Shown piece by piece: positions 1-7,025 of a stretch of 12,340 nucleotides of DNA. The notes below the pieces were generated by a model that was not told where the DNA came from, searched no databases, and saw nothing but the letters and a program-made list of their open reading frames with translations. The translations under genes and the position numbers were made by a program. Every line of letters begins with the position of its first letter. The stretch's first letter is position 1. This DNA comes from an uncultured Holdemanella sp. (GTDB lineage: Bacteria > Bacillota_I > Bacilli_A > Erysipelotrichales > Erysipelotrichaceae): positions 1 through 12,340 of the forward strand of contig NZ_CAKVMR010000063.1 in NCBI RefSeq assembly GCF_934772795.1, given 5' to 3'.

Positions 1-74
1 GGTTCACTACACTTGGCGGTAACTACCTGTGGTTGGTTTATCTCCAACTGAACTCATGCCATGCCCGGCACACA

Positions 75-108
75 TAAAAAATGAGTTATGATTTTTCATA
101 ACTCATTT
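75..108 (-). terminator. Intrinsic terminator of the marR-MATE operon, built into the end of the MATE gene
   Basis: A perfect 12-bp inverted repeat (79-90 with 97-108, 6-base loop) is followed on the minus strand by a run of five T (76-80). This is a standard rho-independent terminator for leftward transcription. The last six sense codons and the stop codon (86-88) of the MATE gene lie inside the hairpin, so the sequence is both coding and terminator. The dyad is also symmetric on the plus strand, but there it is not followed by a T tract, so it should act on the minus strand only. Confidence 0.85.
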
Positions 109-1465
109 GTGCTAATGTCTTTTTAAAGTTTTTAATAAATAACGTTACCGTTGTGCTTACCGCAATAAAATCTGCGATAGGTTCGGCAACAAATACCGCA
201 AAGATATGATCGGATAGGATGCTTGGTAAGATAAAAATCAATGGAATTAAGACAATGATTTTTCTAAAGATGGCTAAGAATACAGAAATCTTGGCATTGC
301 CAAACGCAATGAATGTTTGTTGGCAAGAAATTTGAAGTCCCATTAATAATACGCATGCCATATAGATACGAATGGCCCATGTTGCCATAGACATTAATTC
401 AGGATCATTTGTGAAGATTGAAATAAATACTTGTGGGAATAATTCCACTAAAAGCCAGATGATACTTGCGTATGTGAAGCAACATAGGGTTTGAAGCAAG
501 AAGCCTTTTTTAACACGCTCTGCATTTTTAGCACCAAAGTTGTAGCTGATGATAGGCTGTCCACCTTGTGTTAATCCTTGTAGTGGCATCATCGCAAACT
601 GCATAACACTTGTTAGAATGGTCATACTTCCAATCGCAACGTCTCCACCAAATTTAGATAGTTGCATATTGAAACATAATGAAATCAAGCTTTCGGTTGA
701 CTGCATCACAAATGGTGCAATGCCTAAAGCTAAACTAGGAAATAAAAGGCTTGGAACAATTTTAAAGTTTTCCTTTTTTAACTTAAGAACACTTTGTTTA
801 CCACTCAAGAAACGAATGACCCAGATTGCACTGATGGCCTGAGAAATAATGGTAGCTAGTGCAGCACCTCTTACTCCCATGTTGAATCCAAAGATAAAAA
901 TAGGGTCTAAAATAATGTTTAAGATAGCTCCGATTAAAACGGTCATCATACTAGTTTTTGAGAAGCCTTGACAAGAAATGAAGGCATTCATACCAAGTGT
1001 CATTTGGACAAAAATCGTTCCCAAGGCATAAATACTCATATATTGTTTGGCATATACGATTGTTTTTGAACTTGCCTGGAACAATTGTAGTAATGGAGTT
1101 TGGAAAACCAATAAACATACAGTTAGAGTTAAAGAAATCACAATCAATGCGATAAAACAGTTTCCCATGATTTTTTCAGCCGTTGGATTATCTTGTTTTC
1201 CCATATAAATACTGGCTCTTGGAGCACCGCCCATACCAACTAAACACGCAAAGGCGGATACAATCATAATAATAGGAAGACAAACACCGACTCCGGTTAG
1301 GGCAATAGCTCCTACATCTTGAATGTGACCAATATACATACGGTCAACTACGTTATAGAGTAAGTTAACAATTTGACTTAAAATGGCAGGTACCGCCAAC
1401 ATAAAGAGTAACTTACCAACTTTTTCATGTCCTAAATCCACTTCGGACGCTGTTGAAAATTTCAT
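86..1465 (-). CDS. MATE-family multidrug/Na+ antiporter (MepA-like)
   Basis: A 459-residue polytopic membrane protein of the usual MATE length (about 440-460), predicted to have 12 transmembrane segments in two homologous halves. The start (residues 10-60: GHEKVGKLLFMLAVPAILSQ, then NLLYNVVDRMYIGH) matches the conserved first helices of the MepA/DinF-type branch. The second half begins near residue 235 and repeats the pattern (PSLLFPSLALGIAPFVMQS). MATE proteins export cationic drugs or metabolites in exchange for Na+ or H+; the substrate cannot be read from the sequence. The ATG has an AAGGAG site that lies inside the end of marR, whose stop codon is one base upstream, so translation is probably coupled. 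Expression should follow the MarR-controlled promoter at 1932-1960. The gene ends inside its own terminator. Family call is sure; substrate unknown. Confidence 0.93.
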   Translation of the reverse strand: MKFSTASEVDLGHEKVGKLLFMLAVPAILSQIVNLLYNVVDRMYIGHIQDVGAIALTGVGVCLPIIMIVSAFACLVGMGGAPRASIYMGKQDNPTAEKIMGNCFIALIVISLTLTVCLLVFQTPLLQLFQASSKTIVYAKQYMSIYALGTIFVQMTLGMNAFISCQGFSKTSMMTVLIGAILNIILDPIFIFGFNMGVRGAALATIISQAISAIWVIRFLSGKQSVLKLKKENFKIVPSLLFPSLALGIAPFVMQSTESLISLCFNMQLSKFGGDVAIGSMTILTSVMQFAMMPLQGLTQGGQPIISYNFGAKNAERVKKGFLLQTLCCFTYASIIWLLVELFPQVFISIFTNDPELMSMATWAIRIYMACVLLMGLQISCQQTFIAFGNAKISVFLAIFRKIIVLIPLIFILPSILSDHIFAVFVAEPIADFIAVSTTVTLFIKNFKKTLAQMSYEKS

Positions 1466-1466
1466 T

Positions 1467-1898
1467 TTAATCTGCTCCTTCTATTTTTTCGTTCATTTTA
1501 TTCATTGTCTCAATCATGCATTGAATATCCTTTGTAGGAATATCCTTAAATAATACTTGATTGATTTTTTCAATTTCAATATTGATTTTTTCTAATACAG
1601 GAATCGCATCTTCTGTTAATTCAATATGTGAAATTCTTTTATCGTTTGGAATTCCTTTAACTGTGATCAATCCCTTTTGTTCTAGGCTTGTAACACTTCG
1701 AGAAACCAAAGCTTTTGAAACGCCCAATACAACACGAAGTTGTGTACTTGTTGTAATGGAATTGTTGTTTTGTAGTAAAATCAATATCGATATTTCGTTG
1801 GGTGAAAAGGTATATTCCGCAAATCGATCTTTGATTTGTTTGCCATAATATTCACGCAATCGATTGGATAAGCGTAAAAATTCTTCAATCGTCAACAT
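1467..1898 (-). CDS. MarR-family transcriptional regulator
   Basis: A 143-residue protein with the full MarR winged-helix layout: N-terminal dimerisation helix, HTH with recognition helix at residues 61-78 (SKALVSRSVTSLEQKGLI), wing with the typical DKR turn (86-88, PNDKRISHIELTEDA), then two C-terminal dimerisation helices. MarR proteins bind palindromes as dimers and usually repress a drug efflux gene until a ligand releases them. The gene sits directly upstream of, and one base from, a MATE exporter, the common repressor-pump pair. The ATG at 1896-1898 is preceded by a strong AGGAGGG site. The promoter overlaps a 37-bp palindrome that is the obvious autoregulatory operator. Ligand not predictable. 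Confidence 0.92.
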   Translation of the reverse strand: MLTIEEFLRLSNRLREYYGKQIKDRFAEYTFSPNEISILILLQNNNSITTSTQLRVVLGVSKALVSRSVTSLEQKGLITVKGIPNDKRISHIELTEDAIPVLEKINIEIEKINQVLFKDIPTKDIQCMIETMNKMNEKIEGAD

Positions 1899-1911
1899 AT
1901 GCCCTCCTAAC

Positions 1912-1948
1912 GTTTACTTGTGAACAGTTTAATTGTAAACAAGTAAAC
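1912..1948. promoter_or_regulatory. Probable MarR operator: nested palindromes in the marR-feoAB intergenic region
   Basis: Perfect 10-bp arms GTTTACTTGT (1912-1921) and ACAAGTAAAC (1939-1948) are separated by 17 bp. Each arm is itself half of a smaller near-palindrome of the CTTGTnAACAAG type (about 1917-1927 and 1934-1943), so the region can be read as two MarR dimer sites arranged symmetrically. It overlaps the -10 of the marR promoter. Assignment to this MarR rests on position and on the MarR-like form of the site; it has not been shown. Confidence 0.75.
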
Positions 1949-1960
1949 AGATTGTGTCAA
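1932..1960 (-). promoter_or_regulatory. Sigma-70/SigA promoter of the marR-MATE operon
   Basis: On the minus strand, a consensus -35 TTGACA (1955-1960) is followed after exactly 17 bp by -10 TACAAT (1932-1937). It drives marR and MATE. The -10 and the start-site region are buried inside the 37-bp palindrome at 1912-1948, so a bound MarR dimer would block polymerase. Confidence 0.85.
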
Positions 1961-1968
1961 TAAAAATA

Positions 1969-1993
1969 TCAAGTACTGTAATTGACTACTTGA
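1969..1993. promoter_or_regulatory. Inverted repeat over the feoAB -35 element
   Basis: Perfect 7-bp arms TCAAGTA (1969-1975) and TACTTGA (1987-1993) with an 11-bp spacer. The repeat covers the -35 hexamer of the feoAB promoter. Its arms share CAAGTA/TACTTG with the neighbouring MarR-type palindrome, which could mean the same MarR binds here. Alternatively it is the site of a metal regulator, although it does not resemble classic Fur or DtxR boxes. Confidence 0.45.
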
Positions 1994-2009
1994 ATAAGAT
2001 GATTATAAT
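1982..2009 (+). promoter_or_regulatory. Promoter of the feoAB fusion gene
   Basis: -35 TTGACT (1982-1987) and a perfect -10 TATAAT (2004-2009) with a 16-bp spacer. The start would fall near 2016, giving a leader of about 20 bases that is little more than the ribosome site GGGAGG (2023-2028) before the ATG at 2036. This promoter is back to back with the marR promoter, 22 bp between the -35 boxes. Confidence 0.75.
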
Positions 2010-2035
2010 TTTAACTAATTGGGGGAGGGATATGC

Positions 2036-4372
2036 ATGACGTTAAAAGAGCTAAAAATAGGACAGAGTGCATTGATTAAAGCTGTTGGAGGAATGGGTGC
2101 ATTAAGACAACACTTTCTAGATATGGGAGTTATACCTGGAGCCGAGGTTACAGTTGTAAAGTTTGCGCCTATGGGCGATCCAATGGAACTACAGATTCAT
2201 AGTTATGAATTATCGCTTCGTTTAGATGAAGCTGAAAAAATATTAGTTGAATTAATTGATGAGAGAACACGAAAGCATGAAAGTGCAGAGAATATTAATA
2301 ATACGGTTCACCCTGGGCTTGGTGAAGATGGAAAGTATCATGTAAAGGCGGATGAACATCCTTTGCCCGAAGGAACATGTTTGACATATGCCTTGGTTGG
2401 AAATCAAAACTGTGGAAAAACCACATTGTTTAACCAATTAACAGGATCGAATCAGCATGTTGGAAACTTTCCGGGTGTAACTGTTGATCGAAAGGATGGT
2501 CCAATTAAAGGGTATCCAAATACAATGGTGACCGATTTACCGGGTATTTATTCGATGTCACCTTATACAAGTGAAGAAATTGTATCACGTAATTTTGTGT
2601 TAAACGATAAGCCTAAGGCTATTATCAATATAGTAGATGCCACAAATATTGAGCGAAATCTATATTTGACTATGCAACTTTTAGAAATGAATATTCCGAT
2701 GGTTGTCGCATTAAATATGATGGATGAAGTGACCAATAACCAAGGCTCAATCGATATCAATGGTATGGAGGCTATGCTTGGAGTACCAGTTGTACCTATT
2801 TCTGCAGCTAAAAACCAAGGTGTGGATGAATTGATTGAACATGCGATTCATATTGCGAAATATCAAGAAAGACCAGGACGTTTGGATTTTTGTGGAGAAG
2901 ATGATTTTGGTGGAGCCGTTCACCGATGTATTCACTCTATCTGCCACTTAATTGAAGATCATGCCAAAAAGGCAGATATTCCATTGCGTTTTGCGGCTAG
3001 TAAAATTATTGAAGGCGATACCTTGATTCTTGATCGTTTGGATTTAGATGAAAACGAAAAAGAAATGATTGAACATATTGTGCTTCAAATGGAAAAAGAG
3101 CGTGGACTCGATCATAGTGCGGCTATTGCCGATATGCGTTTTTCCTTTATTGAAAGGGTTTGTGAACAGACTGTAGTAAAGCCTAAGGAAAGTAAAGAGC
3201 GTGTTCGAAGTGAAAGAATTGACCGTATTTTAACCGGTAAATATACCGCAATTCCAATGTTTATTGGGATTATGTTACTTGTATTCTATCTAACATTTAA
3301 TGTGGTTGGTGCATGGCTTCAAAGCTTATTAGAACTAGGTATTGATTGGATTACACAAGCTGTAGATGCATGGATGACAAGTGCTCACGTAAGCTATGCC
3401 GTACATAGTCTAGTGATTGATGGTATCTTTGCGGGTGTAGGTTCAGTCTTATCTTTCTTACCTATCATTGTGACCTTATTCTTCTTTTTATCTATGATGG
3501 AAGATAGTGGATATATTGCGCGTGTGGCTTTCTTTATGGATAAACTATTAAGAAAAATTGGATTATCCGGAAGAAGTATTGTTCCTTTATTGATTGGCTT
3601 TGGATGTACGGTACCAGCTGTTATGTCGACACGTACTTTACCAAGTGAAAGAGATCGTAAGATGACGATTTTATTGACGCCATTTATGTCTTGTACCGCA
3701 AAACTACCAATTTATGCATTCTTTGTGAATGCATTCTTTCCCAAACAAGGCGGTTTAGTTATGACAGGACTTTATGTTTTGGGCATTGCCGTAGGTATAT
3801 TGATTGCGTTCTTATTTAAAAACACTTTATTTAAAGGGGAAGCCGTTCCGTTTGTGATGGAACTTCCAAATTATCGTTTGCCTGGATTAAAAAATGTAAG
3901 TCAATTGTTGTGGGAAAAGGCGAAGGATTTCTTACAAAAAGCTTTTACGGTTATTTTTGTGGCAACTGTACTTGTGTGGTTCCTTCAAAGCTTTAACCTA
4001 CAATTCGAAATGGTCAAAGACTCAAGTCAAAGTATTTTGGCAATGGTTGCCGGTTGGATTGCGCCTGTATTTGCGCCATTAGGACTTCAAGATTGGCGTA
4101 TTGTGACATCCTTGATCAGTGGATTTATGGCGAAAGAAAGTGTTGTTTCTACACTACAAGTACTATTTGTAGGTGGTGTACATAGTGCATTAACGACATT
4201 ATCCGCTGCATCCTTACTTGTATTCTGTTTGATTTATTCACCATGTGTTGCGGCTATCGCATCCATTAAACGAGAGCTAGGTGCTAAATGGGCGATTGGT
4301 GTAGTGGCATGGCAATGTGTACTTGCGTGGGTTTTAGCCTTTATTGTTCATGTGATTGGTTCTGTATTATAA
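2036..4372 (+). CDS. feoB: Fused FeoA-FeoB ferrous iron transporter
   Basis: A 778-residue fusion. Residues 1-75 are a complete FeoA SH3-like domain (ALRQHFLDMGVIPGAEVTVV, GDPMELQIHSYELSLR). A charged linker (about 76-112) leads to the FeoB G domain: G1 GNQNCGKTT (122-130), G2 in GNFPGVTVD, G3 DLPG (167-170), G4 NMMD (227-230) and G5 SAAK (256-259), then the helical GDI region. The C-terminal half (about 405-775) is the membrane permease with the conserved Gate segments and their cysteines: GFGCTVP (C524), MSCTAKLP (C553) and SPCVAAIA (C737). It imports Fe2+ with nucleotide hydrolysis by the G domain. FeoA normally is a separate small protein that acts with FeoB; here the two are covalently joined. 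No separate feoA or feoC lies nearby. The start has a strong GGGAGG site 7 bases upstream; TATGCATG offers an out-of-frame ATG that is not used. Confidence 0.97.
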   Translation: MTLKELKIGQSALIKAVGGMGALRQHFLDMGVIPGAEVTVVKFAPMGDPMELQIHSYELSLRLDEAEKILVELIDERTRKHESAENINNTVHPGLGEDGKYHVKADEHPLPEGTCLTYALVGNQNCGKTTLFNQLTGSNQHVGNFPGVTVDRKDGPIKGYPNTMVTDLPGIYSMSPYTSEEIVSRNFVLNDKPKAIINIVDATNIERNLYLTMQLLEMNIPMVVALNMMDEVTNNQGSIDINGMEAMLGVPVVPISAAKNQGVDELIEHAIHIAKYQERPGRLDFCGEDDFGGAVHRCIHSICHLIEDHAKKADIPLRFAASKIIEGDTLILDRLDLDENEKEMIEHIVLQMEKERGLDHSAAIADMRFSFIERVCEQTVVKPKESKERVRSERIDRILTGKYTAIPMFIGIMLLVFYLTFNVVGAWLQSLLELGIDWITQAVDAWMTSAHVSYAVHSLVIDGIFAGVGSVLSFLPIIVTLFFFLSMMEDSGYIARVAFFMDKLLRKIGLSGRSIVPLLIGFGCTVPAVMSTRTLPSERDRKMTILLTPFMSCTAKLPIYAFFVNAFFPKQGGLVMTGLYVLGIAVGILIAFLFKNTLFKGEAVPFVMELPNYRLPGLKNVSQLLWEKAKDFLQKAFTVIFVATVLVWFLQSFNLQFEMVKDSSQSILAMVAGWIAPVFAPLGLQDWRIVTSLISGFMAKESVVSTLQVLFVGGVHSALTTLSAASLLVFCLIYSPCVAAIASIKRELGAKWAIGVVAWQCVLAWVLAFIVHVIGSVL

Positions 4373-4396
4373 GTAGCTTCGTGCTACTTTTTTTTT
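4371..4396 (+). terminator. Intrinsic terminator after feoAB
   Basis: Stem AAGTAGC (4371-4377) and GCTACTT (4383-4389), a TTCGT loop, and a tract of nine T running to 4396. The last two bases of the feoB stop codon TAA form the base of the stem. Confidence 0.92.
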
Positions 4397-4397
4397 G

Positions 4398-4416
4398 AAA
4401 CCATATGGTTTATAAT
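4398..4416 (+). promoter_or_regulatory. Palindrome and -10 element of the HAD-CHR operon
   Basis: A perfect 14-bp palindrome AAACCATATGGTTT (4398-4411) runs directly into a consensus -10 TATAAT (4411-4416). No good -35 stands 17 bp upstream: the position falls in the T tract of the feoB terminator. A promoter lacking a -35, with a perfect dyad in its spacer, fits either an activator-dependent promoter or a repressor operator. The regulator is unknown and is not encoded in this operon. Confidence 0.5.
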
Positions 4417-4442
4417 TTTTCCATATCTAAGGGAGGGTATTT

Positions 4443-5261
4443 ATGTATAAGTTAATTGCGTGTGATTTAGATGAAACTTTGATCAAACCCGATCGAACAA
4501 TTGATTCTAGAGATATTGAAGCCATTAAGAAATTGAAAGATTTGGGTGTTAAATTTGTACTGGCAACAGGAAGAGGCTATAACACTGTTCAGGGTACATT
4601 AAAGGAATTGGATCTTTTTGATGAAGCCAATCAATATGTGATTTCATATAATGGTGGTGCTATTACTGAAAATAAAGACAATCGACTTTTACATTTTGAA
4701 GGCATTTCTTTTGAAAAAGCTGAAGAATTATATAAGCGTGGATTGAAATATGATGTAGTCATTCATGTATATACTAAAGATGCGGTATATGCATATAACT
4801 TAACGGAAGATGAGAAAAGGTATGTGCAGAATCGTCAGGAAATGATTGAGGTATTTGATCAAAATCTTGATTTTTTAAAGGGACAGGAAATTGTAAAAGT
4901 ATTATATACAAATACAGATTTTGAGTATCTTCAAAGTATTGATCGTGATCTAAAGGATATTACATTTGATATGGATGTTTCATATTCAAGTAATCGTTAT
5001 ATTGAATTTAATCATCAGGGTGTAAATAAGGGTGCTGGACTTAAAAAACTAGCCGATCTATTACATATTGATATTCAGGATACGATTGCGATTGGGGATA
5101 ACTATAACGATTTATCTATGATTAAAGATGCTGGTTTAGGTGTAGGAGTACAAAATGCAGCGCCTGGTATTAAACCGGATTGTGACTATATCACAAACGC
5201 CACTTGTGAGCAGGGTGCTGTTTGTGAAGTCATTGAAAAATTTGTATTAAAAGGAGAGTAA
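4443..5261 (+). CDS. Cof-type HAD-superfamily (IIB) phosphatase
   Basis: A 272-residue HAD hydrolase of the Cof/YidA type, typical in length. Motif I is DLDETL with nucleophile D8 and acid/base D10; motif II is ATGR with T42; the motif III lysine is K196 in NKGAGLKKL; motif IV is GDNYNDLSMI with D219 and D223 for Mg2+. The C2B cap lies between motifs II and III (about 85-190). Such enzymes dephosphorylate small sugar phosphates, nucleotides or cofactor intermediates in the cytosol; the substrate is not predictable. It is first in an operon with two CHR transporter genes and its stop is one base from the next ATG, with that gene's AAGGAG inside its own 3' end. A GGGAGGG ribosome site precedes the start. 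Confidence 0.92.
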   Translation: MYKLIACDLDETLIKPDRTIDSRDIEAIKKLKDLGVKFVLATGRGYNTVQGTLKELDLFDEANQYVISYNGGAITENKDNRLLHFEGISFEKAEELYKRGLKYDVVIHVYTKDAVYAYNLTEDEKRYVQNRQEMIEVFDQNLDFLKGQEIVKVLYTNTDFEYLQSIDRDLKDITFDMDVSYSSNRYIEFNHQGVNKGAGLKKLADLLHIDIQDTIAIGDNYNDLSMIKDAGLGVGVQNAAPGIKPDCDYITNATCEQGAVCEVIEKFVLKGE

Positions 5262-5262
5262 A

Positions 5263-5811
5263 ATGAAGAAACTCATTCAATTATATGTTTCTTGGTTTAA
5301 AATGGGTCTATTTACTTTTGGTGGTGGATATGCCATGTTGCCAATGATTCAAAAGGAAGTTATTGAAAAATATCATTGGGCTACCGAAGATGAAGTGATG
5401 GACTATTATGCGATTGGCCAATGTACACCGGGTGTTATTGCGGTCAATACATCGACTTTTATTGGATACTATCAAGCCGGTATTCCAGGAGCGATTGCCG
5501 CTACTTTAGGTGTAGTAACTCCATCTATTATCATTATTAGTGTAATTGCGGGTTTGATCACAAACTTTTCAAGTTTAGCCATTGTGCAACATGCGCTAAA
5601 TGGAATTCGTGTAGCTGTATGTATGTTGATGATCAATGCCGTATTAAAACTAGGTAAGGGGAATATTAAAAATAAGATTGGTTTCTTGATTTTTGCGGTG
5701 GCCCTTATTTTTGCGATGTTTACCAAAGTTTCTACGGTGTTACTTGTGATTGGTGCAGGTATTGCGGGTGTTGTCTTCTCTAGAATAGGATGGTTAAAGA
5801 AAAATGACTAA
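5263..5811 (+). CDS. Chromate-transporter-family (CHR) half-protein, first of a pair
   Basis: A 182-residue membrane protein forming one CHR domain. It shows the family signature near the start, LFTFGGGYAMLP (16-27), and the second conserved block QCTPGVIAVN (53-62), followed by about five hydrophobic segments. Full-length ChrA has two CHR domains; in many Firmicutes they are encoded by two adjacent genes whose products are thought to work as a heterodimer. Proven members export chromate by anion exchange, but in a gut organism the physiological substrate may be another oxyanion. Translation is coupled to the HAD gene upstream (1-base gap) and to its partner downstream (8-base overlap). Confidence 0.88.
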   Translation: MKKLIQLYVSWFKMGLFTFGGGYAMLPMIQKEVIEKYHWATEDEVMDYYAIGQCTPGVIAVNTSTFIGYYQAGIPGAIAATLGVVTPSIIIISVIAGLITNFSSLAIVQHALNGIRVAVCMLMINAVLKLGKGNIKNKIGFLIFAVALIFAMFTKVSTVLLVIGAGIAGVVFSRIGWLKKND

Positions 5812-6352
5812 ATTATTATTGATGTTTTTAGAATTTTTCAAGACTGGACTATTTGCGGTAGGCGGCGGTCTTGCGACGATTCCTTTCTTAAGAGAAATTG
5901 GCGTTCGTTATGGCTGGTATACAATGAGTGATCTATCTACCATGATTGCCGTAAGTGAATCTACACCAGGTCCAATGGGTGTAAATATGGCTAGCTATGT
6001 TGGTTTTAGTCAATATGGCGTACTTGGTTCGATTGTAGTAACACTAGGTTTGGTTTTACCGAGTTTGATCATTATATGTATCATTGCGAATTTTTTAGAG
6101 AAATTTAAAGAGGCAAAGCTAGTCCAACAAATCTTTGCCGGATTAAAACCGGCCGTAGTGGCCTTTATTGCGGTGGCTACCATCGATATTTTGGTGACAA
6201 CTTTATTTGGTGATTATACTTTCTCTACATTTCATTGGAAACAATTTATTTGTTTATTTGTATTCCTTGCGTTTAGTAAGTATAAACCAAAATTACATCC
6301 AATTTGGTTTATTGTAGCTAGTGCCGTTGTAGGAATTGTATTCGCATTCTAA
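5804..6352 (+). CDS. Chromate-transporter-family (CHR) half-protein, second of a pair
   Basis: A 182-residue CHR-domain membrane protein, homologous to and exactly as long as its upstream neighbour. It has the signature LFAVGGGLATIPF (16-28) and STPGPMGVN (53-61), the TPGP form being the classic CHR motif, where the partner has CTPGV. The ATG overlaps the end of the first CHR gene by 8 bases (ATGACTAA). Its own ribosome site is weak (only AGGATGG some 10 bases upstream), so it is probably translated by re-initiation, which would keep the two subunits equimolar. Transcription ends at the terminator overlapping its stop codon. Confidence 0.88.
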   Translation: MTKLLLMFLEFFKTGLFAVGGGLATIPFLREIGVRYGWYTMSDLSTMIAVSESTPGPMGVNMASYVGFSQYGVLGSIVVTLGLVLPSLIIICIIANFLEKFKEAKLVQQIFAGLKPAVVAFIAVATIDILVTTLFGDYTFSTFHWKQFICLFVFLAFSKYKPKLHPIWFIVASAVVGIVFAF

Positions 6353-6375
6353 AAAAGACGGAGTTCCGTCTTTTT
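6352..6375. terminator. Bidirectional terminator between CHR operon and histidine phosphatase gene
   Basis: Perfect 10-bp arms AAAAAGACGG (6352-6361) and CCGTCTTTTT (6366-6375) around an AGTT loop, with A and T runs on both sides, so it works on either strand. It serves two converging genes: the last base of the CHR stop (6350-6352) and two bases of the opposite stop (6374-6376) lie within it. Confidence 0.92.
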
Positions 6376-6928
6376 AATTACACAATTTCCAACCATAATT
6401 CCATTCTAATTGGGTTACAGAACAGTTTTTAATGCGAATAATATCTTTTTCAGGTAAGTTGCTGATGGAATTTAATAAGGCTGTAATAACACCAGAATGT
6501 GTAACGACTAGAATATTGCCGTCTTTATTATCTTTATAAATTTCATCAAGACCTTTTAATATGCGTTTTGTGAAATCTTGCATGTTGTCACCATCAAAGC
6601 CATCTACTGTTTGTCCATGTAATATAGGATAAATTGTCTTTAGTTTTTCTTCACTATCTCCTTCAATTGATCCAAAATTGAATTCTTTTAGGTTGTTGTT
6701 GATAAAAAGTGGAATATCACGATCTTGCGTGATTGTTGTAGCTGTTTCAATAGCACGATGCATTGGAGATACGTAGCAAGCATGGAATGGGATGTTTTTT
6801 AATTCATCATGAAGTTTCTGGGCTTGTTGAATACCTTCAGCTGTTAGTGGTGAGTCGCAACAACCTTGAATTAGGTATTTTTGGTTAAATAAAGTTTTTC
6901 CGTGGCGTACAATATAAAGTTTTAACAT
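6374..6928 (-). CDS. Histidine phosphatase superfamily protein (phosphoglycerate mutase-like)
   Basis: A 184-residue cytosolic enzyme of the GpmB/CobC-like branch. The catalytic core is VRHGKTLFN with phospho-acceptor H9 and R8, the second arginine is in SPMHRAIETA (R58), the general acid is E82 in KEFNFGSIEG, and the second histidine is H144 in VVTHSGV. The length fits broad-specificity phosphatases of this group better than true glycolytic mutases, so the reaction is likely phosphate-ester hydrolysis; the substrate is unknown. I start at ATG 6926-6928, which gives the usual MLKLYIVRHG opening and has a GTGAGG ribosome site (6938-6943) 9 bases upstream. A longer frame begins at a TTG at 6949 and would include that ribosome site in the coding sequence, so it is unlikely. 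Confidence 0.9.
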   Translation of the reverse strand: MLKLYIVRHGKTLFNQKYLIQGCCDSPLTAEGIQQAQKLHDELKNIPFHACYVSPMHRAIETATTITQDRDIPLFINNNLKEFNFGSIEGDSEEKLKTIYPILHGQTVDGFDGDNMQDFTKRILKGLDEIYKDNKDGNILVVTHSGVITALLNSISNLPEKDIIRIKNCSVTQLEWNYGWKLCN

Positions 6929-6960
6929 ATTTGTTTTCCTCACTTTCAATTTACACTTGT

Positions 6961-6989
6961 ATTATAAGAAGTGGAGGTGTATGCTACAA
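6961..6989 (-). promoter_or_regulatory. Probable promoter of the histidine phosphatase gene
   Basis: On the minus strand, a consensus -10 TATAAT (6961-6966) lies 17 bp from a weak -35 TTGTAG (6984-6989). The leader to the ATG at 6928 is about 27 bases and holds the ribosome site. The -35 overlaps the divergent extended -10 that serves the tetR gene, so polymerases would compete. Confidence 0.55.
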
Positions 6990-6990
6990 T
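6981..6990 (+). promoter_or_regulatory. Extended -10 promoter of the tetR gene
   Basis: The plus strand reads ATGCTACAAT, that is, the TG-N extension directly before TACAAT (6985-6990), with no fitting -35. Transcription would start near 6997, about 30 bases before the tetR ATG at 7026. The assignment rests on one motif. Confidence 0.45.
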
Positions 6991-7025
6991 CATCAATAAT
7001 TAGATATGTGTTGGAATAATGGGAT

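Noticed and set aside
549..842. Open frame on the plus strand opposite the MATE gene
   Set aside because: It is antisense to a clear MATE coding region, has no ribosome site and no recognisable protein pattern.
1561..1848. Open frame on the plus strand opposite marR
   Set aside because: It mirrors the marR reading frame and has no own signals or family resemblance.
1961..2035. Fur or DtxR box before feoAB
   Set aside because: No stretch matches either consensus well; the only clear dyad (1969-1993) has a different sequence.
6929..6949. TTG start for the histidine phosphatase gene
   Set aside because: The added residues cover the ribosome site of the better ATG at 6926-6928, which gives the normal family N-terminus.
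6981..7019. A 12-codon leader peptide (starting MLQSS) before tetR, with GGAGG upstream
   Set aside because: The GGAGG is only 3 bases from the ATG, and the likely tetR promoter (6981-6990) would start transcription inside it.
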